A stretch of 64,000 nt of DNA from an uncultured Bacteroidales bacterium (GTDB lineage: Bacteria; Bacteroidota; Bacteroidia; Bacteroidales; UBA932), in NCBI GenBank assembly GCA_934725575.1, contig CAKVCK010000004.1, forward strand, positions 1 through 64,000, in the 5' to 3' direction. The notes beneath the pieces were generated by a model. It searched no databases. It saw only the letters and a program-made list of their open reading frames with translations, and was not told where the DNA came from. Below are positions 28,170 to 35,114 of the stretch, piece by piece; position 1 is the stretch's first letter; every line of letters starts with the position of its first letter. The translations under genes were made by a program, and so were the position numbers.

Positions 28170-28206
28170 AAAGAGGGGTGGCCTTGGTCGGGTCATCCCT
28201 CTTTTT
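28170..28206. terminator. Bidirectional terminator between convergent operons
   Basis: Stem aaagaggg (28170-28177) pairs with ccctcttt (28197-28204), flanked by T's on the plus side and by an A-rich start that gives U's on the minus side. Confidence 0.85.
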
Positions 28207-28223
28207 CATATTCAGGAAACAGG

Positions 28224-28769
28224 TCACAAGTGCATGACGACAAAAAAAGACACGAGCGTCATGATCTTCCTAAGCTCCTTCAAAGCCAGGTTCATGTGGT
28301 TTTCGACCGTCTTTCTGGAAATATCCATCCGCTCGGCTATCTCCGAGTTGCTCAACCCCTCCACACGGCTCATCATGAACACTTTCCTGCGCCGGTCAGG
28401 CATGTGGTTGACGGCATACACAATCCTCGCGAAACGAAGGTCGGCGTCAAGGTTCTCCTCGGTCAGCGGCTGATACGGAAGATCCCCGTAGGCAAGATCC
28501 AGATGCGTCTTCCTGGACTTGGACCAATTTATGGCCATATTCGTTGTCATCCTGAACAGGTAGGCGCTGATCCTTGTGACATCCACAAGCGTGTGGCGGA
28601 CAAACCACAACCTCACAAACACACTCTGGGCGACATCCTCCGCATCATCATAAGACTGGAGAAATGACTGCAGGAATGCGAGGACTTTAGGATAATACTT
28701 GTCAAAGATGACCCTGAAGGCTTCCTTGTCACCCTCAGCTATCATCTTCAAGTAGTCCTTTTCCGTCAT
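28224..28769 (-). CDS. ECF RNA polymerase sigma factor
   Basis: About 181 residues from ATG 28769 (MTEKDYLKMIAEGD). A GTG at 28775 would add two residues. Region 2 is seen as FRVIFDKYYPKVLAFLQSF and DAEDVAQSVFVRLW, and region 4 as MPDRRRKVFMMSRVEGLSNSEIAERMDISRKTVENH, a Bacteroidetes ECF type. It is the third gene of the minus-strand operon, 17 nt after the acid phosphatase. It probably pairs with FecR at 19524-20459 and drives locus 2, although the two genes lie at opposite ends of the plus-strand operon. Confidence 0.93.
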   Translation of the reverse strand: MTEKDYLKMIAEGDKEAFRVIFDKYYPKVLAFLQSFLQSYDDAEDVAQSVFVRLWFVRHTLVDVTRISAYLFRMTTNMAINWSKSRKTHLDLAYGDLPYQPLTEENLDADLRFARIVYAVNHMPDRRRKVFMMSRVEGLSNSEIAERMDISRKTVENHMNLALKELRKIMTLVSFFVVMHL

Positions 28770-28786
28770 CGCCACACCGGCTTGAT

Positions 28787-30109
28787 TTACCTGTTACCGG
28801 CGTCCACCTTGCGGGCATAGTCAAGCCGTCCGGAAAGATGCCTCCTGACATCCTTCCAACGGTAATACGGTCCGGAGACAGGATCCACTCCGTTCAAAAG
28901 ACGTTCCTGCTCATTCAGAAGGAACTTCACAAGGATATCCTTGGAGCCGGGTCTGCGGTAGAACACCATCTGGAGGTTGCAGGCCATCGGGGTAAAGTCC
29001 GATGCCATCCAATGCTCCCAGACCTCCTCCAAAGGCCACATCTCGCTGCAACCTTCGATTCCCATAAGCCCGGCGAGAGGCATCACCGAGACATCATGCG
29101 CGAACCTCAGGTCGGCGGCCACATCGCTTTTGGCCGACACCGCAGCGTTTGCCTTTACGATGAAATCCTCCAGCAAGTCATCCGCCATCGCGATGCGTCT
29201 GCCTTCCGACTCCGCCGCGTTCACCATCTCGGAATATATTCGGCAGGAATTCAGACGCGTCAAAGAAAACAGCTCCTCAGGAGTGAAATATGAGGAAACG
29301 AATATATCATTGAGATCTATGTCCGGCGCTATGGAACCCCATGTGTAGAGCTCCCGGGCAAACATGTCCTCCCTGCCGACAATGGAATCAGCCGTCTCGC
29401 GGTCACTGAATATGGAATTCATGAAATCGCTGACATCGATCCAAGTCCTTGACAAAGAGTCTATCTCCGGAGCCGAAGTTCTCACCACCTCCTTGAACCA
29501 GGAAGGTTTCCTGAGAAGGTAGGACATGTAGGAATCCCCGCTGTGCACATTGACCCTCAGTTTCTTGTTCAGTTTCTTGAGTTCACCGGTGCAGCTGAAC
29601 ATGCTCTCCTGACAACGCTGGACCGTGCTGGAGACCGCGTCCACATACCTTCTGGAGCCGGACTTGAACACAGACGGGAAACGATGGAACATCCTGCCCG
29701 CTATCTCCTTGTGCTCATTCTTGCCTCTGGCGGACAACTTACCTGCCTTGCCGACGGAAACGGAGTCTATCCTGTACAGATCCGAGTACAGGGCTTTTCC
29801 TTTCTCGGTCAGTATCCCAAGCGAGTCCGCCTTCATGAACATCGCCGCGAGGGCGTCAAAGGACTTGTCCGAACTATGGTAGCGCGAGCCATGACGACCG
29901 ATATGGCTGATGTAGAAAGGCTCATAGCCCTCGGGAGCAGCGGTGTCGGTCATATTCCCGGCTCTGTAGATGTGATAGATTCCAGCGCCGGCGAAGGCAT
30001 CGGCTTTGATTTTCTCAAGTGTGACCTGCGCCTCGGAAGGCACCGCGAAGAACGCTGAAAACGAAGCCGCCAACGCCAAGGCGGCGACACGGTATAGTGA
30101 TGATTTCAT
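28787..30109 (-). CDS. Histidine acid phosphatase (phytase/MINPP-like branch)
   Basis: A protein of 440 residues from MKSSLYRVAALALAAS, whose signal peptide ends at PSEA-Q. The longer frame adds ten codons lacking signal character. The branch-2 histidine phosphatase motif GRHGSRYH lies at about 71-78 (catalytic Arg72-His73), and the distal motif is RFAHDVSVMPL (His-Asp). The family removes phosphate monoesters, including from inositol phosphates and sugar phosphates. The length suits the MINPP/phytase branch, but the substrate is not determined. It lies between a GDPD gene and the sigma gene in one operon, so it may dephosphorylate products of the GDPDs. Confidence 0.88.
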   Translation of the reverse strand: MKSSLYRVAALALAASFSAFFAVPSEAQVTLEKIKADAFAGAGIYHIYRAGNMTDTAAPEGYEPFYISHIGRHGSRYHSSDKSFDALAAMFMKADSLGILTEKGKALYSDLYRIDSVSVGKAGKLSARGKNEHKEIAGRMFHRFPSVFKSGSRRYVDAVSSTVQRCQESMFSCTGELKKLNKKLRVNVHSGDSYMSYLLRKPSWFKEVVRTSAPEIDSLSRTWIDVSDFMNSIFSDRETADSIVGREDMFARELYTWGSIAPDIDLNDIFVSSYFTPEELFSLTRLNSCRIYSEMVNAAESEGRRIAMADDLLEDFIVKANAAVSAKSDVAADLRFAHDVSVMPLAGLMGIEGCSEMWPLEEVWEHWMASDFTPMACNLQMVFYRRPGSKDILVKFLLNEQERLLNGVDPVSGPYYRWKDVRRHLSGRLDYARKVDAGNR

Positions 30110-30119
30110 ATACATTGAT

Positions 30120-31157
30120 TTATCTGCCACGGTGTCCACGCTTTGACGGACGGTTGTTCATTATCGCCTTGTCCTGAAGTTCATGTATCTCCTTCCTGCT
30201 CCATGGCAAGCCGATGAACTCGGAAGGATAATCGGTCTCGATGATGTCCGGCTCGGCGAGAAGCTCACGCTCGTAAGCGACCCTGCGGTCCTTGGCGTTC
30301 TTCACCTTGTCGGAGGATCCCGTTATGGATGTCATGATCATGACTCCCCTGTCGTGAAGTTTCCTATACACATCCGAAAGTTCCGGGTTGACCGCCAGAC
30401 GGACATACGCCATGATGTGGTCCCACGGAATCGGGCATTTGTCATAAGCCTCGAAATGCTCCTCTGAACTGATCTCCACGCAGAACATCACGTCACGGAC
30501 ATTGTTGTTCCAATAGTAAAGAGCCTCGTCCAAAGAACGGACGCTGAGCATGATGTTGTGGTACATAGACCAGTCTCCTCCCGGCCTCAACTGCCGGATG
30601 TAATAGTCAAGGCTGGCTTTCTTCACTTCAGGGCTCACGCCTTTTGTGTTGATGTACTTGTTGTCGAAGTTGAAGACCACCTTGTCCTTGCCCCACTCCA
30701 GAATGGATTTCAGGGTCGGGATCTTGTACGGGGTCACATTGCCGGCCCTGTCCACCAGGTTCAGCCTCTGAATCTCCTCGAAAGTGTAGTCTTCCACCTT
30801 GCCTTTCCCGTTCGTTGTCCTGTCCACGGTCAGATCGTGCATCAGAACCATCACGCTGTCCTTGGTGAAGCTGAAATCCACCTCGAAGAACGTCGGCATC
30901 ATCGACAGCGTCTTCTCGCAGGACTCCACACAGTTCTCAGGATAGCCCGGCATCATTCCTCCACGATGTCCGCTGATGATGATATCCCTGTCCGGAGAGT
31001 ACCTGAAATATTCCTGCAGATCAGAAAACGAATTGATAACCACCTTGTTGGCGGTGATACCTGCCTTTGAAGACACATCGTCCCGGTTGGACTGGGCCAA
31101 CATAGGAACGGAGAAAACCGTCGCCACGGCCAGAACCGCAAAATACATTAATCTCAT
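30120..31157 (-). CDS. Secreted glycerophosphodiester phosphodiesterase
   Basis: A protein of 345 residues. Signal peptide MRLMYFAVLAVATVFSVPMLAQ without a lipobox, so probably periplasmic or secreted. GDPD signatures: IISGHRGG (His about 64), YPENCVES, FFEVDFSFTKDSVMVLMHD (Glu 92, Asp 94, His 107), VVFNFDNKY, and a C-terminal IIETDYPSEFIGL. It hydrolyses glycerophosphodiesters. Related GlpQ-type enzymes also attack poly-glycerolphosphate teichoic acid. First gene of the minus-strand operon GDPD, phosphatase, sigma, with a promoter at 31319-31326. Confidence 0.92.
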   Translation of the reverse strand: MRLMYFAVLAVATVFSVPMLAQSNRDDVSSKAGITANKVVINSFSDLQEYFRYSPDRDIIISGHRGGMMPGYPENCVESCEKTLSMMPTFFEVDFSFTKDSVMVLMHDLTVDRTTNGKGKVEDYTFEEIQRLNLVDRAGNVTPYKIPTLKSILEWGKDKVVFNFDNKYINTKGVSPEVKKASLDYYIRQLRPGGDWSMYHNIMLSVRSLDEALYYWNNNVRDVMFCVEISSEEHFEAYDKCPIPWDHIMAYVRLAVNPELSDVYRKLHDRGVMIMTSITGSSDKVKNAKDRRVAYERELLAEPDIIETDYPSEFIGLPWSRKEIHELQDKAIMNNRPSKRGHRGR

Positions 31158-31318
31158 GTTTTACTTTTTCTTTGGTCGGCGGCCGGCCGGATCCGGTCAA
31201 TCGAATCAGCGGCCGCAGGTGTTATAATTATCTATAAAGTTACAATATTTACTTAATATATGACAATCTAAATCGGCTCATCACCTAATCAGGAAGGCAC
31301 AATCTGACCATCACGAGG

Positions 31319-31326
31319 CAAAGTTA
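31319..31326 (-). promoter_or_regulatory. Promoter -7 box for the GDPD-phosphatase-sigma operon
   Basis: TAACTTTG on the minus strand, a perfect TAnnTTTG, giving a leader of about 155 nt. It matches the housekeeping consensus, so the sigma operon may be expressed constitutively. Confidence 0.5.
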
Positions 31327-31384
31327 ATCAAATCATACGAAGAAATTCAGGAATATTTCCGGGCGGCTCAGGAATAATCGTCCG

Positions 31385-32656
31385 CTAAAAATAGAAGCCT
31401 GTGTTGAAGTACATGACCCCGGCGCCGTCCTGGGCGGAAAGGGCACGGGCATATTCAATGTTCAGGACAAAGTTGCGGTTGAGGATTATCTTCAGGGCGG
31501 CTCCGGCGGAGAGGTGGAGGGTGTCGCCGGAGGAGGACTTTATGTATTTTGAATATAACTCCGGAAAGGCCTCCGTCCTGTTGCTTACGTTGAAGTGCCG
31601 CAAAGAAGTGATCCCATCGCAGAATCCGCTCAGCATCAGGCCGATATCCTGTCTAAGGAGAGTGAAACCGACGAATTTCCAGCGGAGTTCCGTGTTGAAG
31701 AAGCCGACACTGGAATCAGAGACCCTGTTGTACATCAGGCCACGGATGGTTCTGTAGCCGCCGAGGGCGACGTTGTCATAAACAGGTCCTCCCGGAGTGT
31801 AAAACGGAAGGACGTACCACGGAGCCTCACCGATAAAATCTTGATAATCCAATCGGTATGCCAGCGTCAGACGTTCTTGGGCCAAAGGAATATATTGCCG
31901 GAAAGTTGCTTGAACCTTGAGATAGGAGTCTGATGAGCCGAAGAACGCCGGTGCGGCGGTTATGCTGGTGCGGGCAAGGATTCCTTTAGTCGGAACTCCT
32001 TCATAGTCACGTGAATCGTAACGCAGCCCAAGCCTTACGGCGGAGGAATATTTTCTGAATATCTCCTCGGCCGGAATTATTCCCCAGCTGCGGTAGAGAC
32101 TGAACAAGGATATTCCTTTCCCATCGTCTTTGGGTTGGTAATCCTTGATTCTGAATGCGTTGAAGTGGTAGCCGGCCTCCCAGGAAAGGTGTCCTGTGAT
32201 ATTCCCGGAAAAGTCCGCCTTAAGGTTCGTGGTCGCGCGGGAGTATTTGTAGAAGCCTTCGTCCGCATCCGCGTCGTAGTAGGTTCCGCGCCCGCCGAAG
32301 CCGAAGAATTCCATCGCGTTGTCGGCGCAGTGGCTCGCCGCCAGATTCATCCTCACTTTCGGGAAAAGACTACCGGAGTCGAACGAGACGATAAAAGTCT
32401 TGCTGCCACCGGTGTAGCCGGAAGCCTCGAAATAGCAGCTACTCCTCGGATTGGGATAAGTGGAGCCGTCGCTGAAGTCATAGACATTCATCAAGGCTCC
32501 GAACAGGATTCCCTTCGCGCCATCGAATCCAGCCATAGGAAACGGCACGAATGAGAGGCCGGTCTTGACGATAGAACCTTTGTCTTCCGCCAGAAGGGAC
32601 CCAAGCGGAAGCAACAGGCACAGAGCCAGTAAAAGCATTCTTGTGAGACGTGTCAT
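31385..32656 (-). CDS. Omp85/BamA-TamA-like outer membrane beta-barrel protein
   Basis: A protein of 423 residues from MTRLTRMLLLALCLLLPLGSLLAE, a clear signal peptide. The 46 upstream codons are not exported-looking and are excluded. The mature protein is a beta-barrel of the D15/surface-antigen type with the Omp85 loop motif seen as GGYRTIRGL, and ends in MYFNTGFYF. POTRA domains are absent, so it is a short barrel-only member rather than BamA itself. Function unknown. Candidate roles are lipid or protein export. The only CATG is near its 3' end (31412), so it lies at the edge of tract 1 and probably belongs to the host genome. Confidence 0.8.
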   Translation of the reverse strand: MTRLTRMLLLALCLLLPLGSLLAEDKGSIVKTGLSFVPFPMAGFDGAKGILFGALMNVYDFSDGSTYPNPRSSCYFEASGYTGGSKTFIVSFDSGSLFPKVRMNLAASHCADNAMEFFGFGGRGTYYDADADEGFYKYSRATTNLKADFSGNITGHLSWEAGYHFNAFRIKDYQPKDDGKGISLFSLYRSWGIIPAEEIFRKYSSAVRLGLRYDSRDYEGVPTKGILARTSITAAPAFFGSSDSYLKVQATFRQYIPLAQERLTLAYRLDYQDFIGEAPWYVLPFYTPGGPVYDNVALGGYRTIRGLMYNRVSDSSVGFFNTELRWKFVGFTLLRQDIGLMLSGFCDGITSLRHFNVSNRTEAFPELYSKYIKSSSGDTLHLSAGAALKIILNRNFVLNIEYARALSAQDGAGVMYFNTGFYF

Positions 32657-32790
32657 TCTATAAATCTTGTCGGTGCGCAAAATGAGTAACCTTGCGCACG
32701 GGAAGGGATAAGACAAGCCTTCCGTGCGTGAAGGCAAAGGATCAGCGCACGAAACGAAACCGCGTGGTGCCATCTTCAGAAAACGACTTC

Positions 32791-33420
32791 TCAATCAAGA
32801 AAACGGAGAACAGCTTCGGTCCAGTCATCGCCGTTGGTGGCTTGGATGACGTTGATGCCGATCTTGCGGGCGGCTTCGACATTCTTCGGTCCGTCATCGA
32901 TGAAAAGCACTTGTGCAGGGGCTACTTTCTCTGACTCCAACATCATCCTGAATATGCGCTCGTCCGGTTTCATAACCTTCATCTCATAGCTGACATAGAT
33001 GCTGTCAAGGTATTCGTCAAGCGAGTGGCCGTGGCCGTCAAACGCCTTGCTCAGAGACCATTCCATTATGAACGGGTTTGTGTTGGAAAGGAGTGAGAGG
33101 CGGTAGCCTTCGGCCCGGAGCTTCCTGAAGAGTTCGAGGTTTCTTTCCGGAATGGTCGAAAAGAATCCCATATAGGCGTGGCGGCATTCGTCCATCGTCA
33201 CTTCCCGGCCGATCTCCTTGCTGACCCTGCTCCGGAACTCTTCTTCGTCGATCAGGCCAGTCTCGAAGTCTCCGAAGAATCCCTCCTGACGCACCAGATT
33301 GAGATATTCCTCGACATTTCCGAAACCGAGAGCCTTGAATCTCTCGATGACAGTACCTAAATCCGCCGGCGCGATCACCCCGCCAAAATCAAACACAACA
33401 TTTGTGATGTCTTTTCTCAT
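32791..33420 (-). CDS. HAD superfamily (IA) phosphatase
   Basis: About 209 residues from MRKDITNVVFDFGGVIAP. The open frame continues 87 codons upstream through the promoter and into the divergent gene, so it is rejected there. HAD motif I is VVFDFGGVI (nucleophile Asp followed by a Gly-rich variant), motif II is LSLLSNTNP, motif III involves VMKPDERIF, and motif IV is LFIDDGPKNVEAA. A cap of the IA type lies between motifs I and II. Likely a soluble phosphatase for a small phosphorylated metabolite. Monocistronic. Confidence 0.9.
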   Translation of the reverse strand: MRKDITNVVFDFGGVIAPADLGTVIERFKALGFGNVEEYLNLVRQEGFFGDFETGLIDEEEFRSRVSKEIGREVTMDECRHAYMGFFSTIPERNLELFRKLRAEGYRLSLLSNTNPFIMEWSLSKAFDGHGHSLDEYLDSIYVSYEMKVMKPDERIFRMMLESEKVAPAQVLFIDDGPKNVEAARKIGINVIQATNGDDWTEAVLRFLD

Positions 33421-33436
33421 ATTCCTGAATTTTCTC

Positions 33437-33444
33437 CAAAGGTA
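33437..33444 (-). promoter_or_regulatory. HAD phosphatase promoter -7 box
   Basis: TACCTTTG on the minus strand, a perfect TAnnTTTG, 17 bp upstream of the start codon. Confidence 0.6.
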
Positions 33445-33504
33445 GTGAATTCTGAGGATAAGGATTTCGGGGAATATTAGTATATTCACAAAAATTTTTG
33501 AGAA

Positions 33505-33927
33505 ATGTACACATTCAAGCAGGACGGCGACAGGTTTGTCGTCAGCATTGACAACCATCAGGAGTTGATGGGGGCGATCGCGGCGTTTTGTCAGGAGCAG
33601 GGGATTCTGGCGGGAGAGGTGAGCGGAATCGGAGCGGTGAACAACGCGACGCTTAGGTTCCTGAATCCGGCAACGAAGCATTATGTTGACAAGACATTTG
33701 ACGAGCAGATGGAGATCTCAAGCCTCGTGGGGAACATTTCCGAGAAGGATGGCAAGGTTTATCTGCATCTTCACGCGAACTTCGGACGTGCCGACTACAC
33801 GGTCGTTGGCGGCCATCTTCTCACGGCTACCATCAACGGAGCGTGCGAGGTGTTCATCAGACGCTATAACTGCAAGGTAGGCAGGCACTTCGATGAGGAG
33901 ACGGGACTGAATCTGTACACCTTGTAG
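33505..33927 (+). CDS. PCC-domain (DUF296) DNA-binding-like protein
   Basis: A protein of 140 residues covering one complete PPC/PCC (DUF296) domain: GDRFVVSIDNHQELMGAI, the conserved GEVSGIGAVNNATLRF, the metal-binding-like HLHANFG, and GGHLLTATINGACEVFI. Bacterial members are small trimeric proteins with a conserved His-rich site, and their function is poorly known. It starts 37 nt upstream of aroB on the same strand, so it is probably co-transcribed with the shikimate genes. Confidence 0.88.
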   Translation: MYTFKQDGDRFVVSIDNHQELMGAIAAFCQEQGILAGEVSGIGAVNNATLRFLNPATKHYVDKTFDEQMEISSLVGNISEKDGKVYLHLHANFGRADYTVVGGHLLTATINGACEVFIRRYNCKVGRHFDEETGLNLYTL

Positions 33928-33963
33928 TCAGCACCGCCAAAGCAATCGGCAAAGGATAACCGG

Positions 33964-35010
33964 ATGGAGAGAATCAACATCATCGACTGCCCGCTGAGGG
34001 AGGTTGTGAAGCACCTCGGCGGCTATGGAAGCATATTCATAATCCACGACCGCAATGTGGGCGGCATCGTGGAAAGACTTGGTGTTCAGGCTCAAGGAAT
34101 ATTCCCGATCGAGGCGACGGAGGAGAGGAAAACTCTTGCCACCGTGCTGGGAATCGAAGAATGGTTGCTGGAGAAAGGAGCTGACAGAGAGGCGTTTGTG
34201 CTTGGAATCGGCGGAGGAATCACGACGGACATGGTCGGATTCGCAGCCTCAGTCTACAAGCGTGGTGTGCGGTTCGGGTTCATTCCCACGACACTGCTCT
34301 CGCAGGTTGACGCGGCGATCGGCGGAAAGAACGGCGTGAACCTCGACTCGTACAAGAACATCATCGGCGTGATCCGCCAACCGGAAATGACCTTCATCTG
34401 CCCTGAACCACTGGAGACGCTTCCCTACGAACAGATCCTGTCCGGAGCGGCCGAGCTGCTCAAAACCTTCATAATCAACAATGAGGACGGTGAATATGAA
34501 AGGGCTGTGAATATGCTCGGAGACATTCACGCACGTATGTCGGAAGGGGCCGCGGACACGGCGGTCCGGGAATATTCAGAGACATTCCGCGAGTTGATCG
34601 CCGCCGCGGCGAAGGTCAAGGCCGGCATTGCGGGAAGGGATCCGAACGAGCGCGGGGAACGCCGCCTGCTCAATCTGGGGCACACTTTCGCGCACGCCAT
34701 TGAGAAGAATTCGGGAGAGGCTATTTCGCACGGGATGGCAGTTTCGATGGGTATCATTATGGCAGCCCGGCTGGCTGAGTTTTTAGGGCTGGTTACCGGC
34801 CTCGCCGAACATCTTAAGGCGGATTTCGCAGCTTGCGGTTTACCGGTCAAGAGTCCGTACAGCATTGAGACTCTTGCCGATGCGATGAAGAAGGACAAGA
34901 AAGCCGACGGGGCGTTCGTCCACTTCGTTCTGCCACTGGGCATCGGACACGTTGAGACACGGGAACTTCGTGTGGAGGATGCCGTTAGGGCTCTGAAAGA
35001 AACGGTCTGA
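33964..35010 (+). CDS. aroB: 3-dehydroquinate synthase
   Basis: A protein of 348 residues, second enzyme of the shikimate pathway. NAD-binding and active-site segments: LGIGGGITTDMVGFAASVYKRG, IPTTLLSQVDAAIGGKNGVNL, PYEQILSGAAELLKTF, and the zinc ligands in LNLGHTFAHAIE and ISHGMAVSMGI. The usual length is 340-360. It is followed 104 bp later by the aroD-aroA fusion. A weak hairpin with T's (35010-35046) may reduce read-through. Confidence 0.97.
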   Translation: MERINIIDCPLREVVKHLGGYGSIFIIHDRNVGGIVERLGVQAQGIFPIEATEERKTLATVLGIEEWLLEKGADREAFVLGIGGGITTDMVGFAASVYKRGVRFGFIPTTLLSQVDAAIGGKNGVNLDSYKNIIGVIRQPEMTFICPEPLETLPYEQILSGAAELLKTFIINNEDGEYERAVNMLGDIHARMSEGAADTAVREYSETFRELIAAAAKVKAGIAGRDPNERGERRLLNLGHTFAHAIEKNSGEAISHGMAVSMGIIMAARLAEFLGLVTGLAEHLKADFAACGLPVKSPYSIETLADAMKKDKKADGAFVHFVLPLGIGHVETRELRVEDAVRALKETV

Positions 35011-35046
35011 CATTTCGGATTTTGAATCTGTTTGAAATGTTTTTTC
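35010..35046 (+). terminator. Possible terminator or attenuator after aroB
   Basis: acatttc (35010-35016) pairs with gaaatgt (35034-35040), followed by TTTTT. AT-rich and weak. Confidence 0.45.
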
Positions 35047-35114
35047 GCATTAAAGAATAGTTCAAGCAACTTCAACTGTTTTCTCAAAAATATAAAATTG
35101 AATATTTCAAACAT

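Larger units (their letters stand above)
19438..31415. other. CATG-containing tract 1 (compositional island)
   Basis: I count roughly 60 CATG sites between 19438 and 31415. The preceding 19.4 kb holds three and the following 10 kb holds one. The tract coincides with the complete FecR-SusCD-GDPD-sigma locus. It contains no REP-like repeats, integrase or transposase. The edges are inferred from the first and last CATG. Confidence 0.75.

Noticed and set aside
32657..32794. N-terminal 46-codon extension of the Omp85-like protein
   Set aside because: It would bury the signal peptide. The internal Met at 32656 starts a clean export signal.
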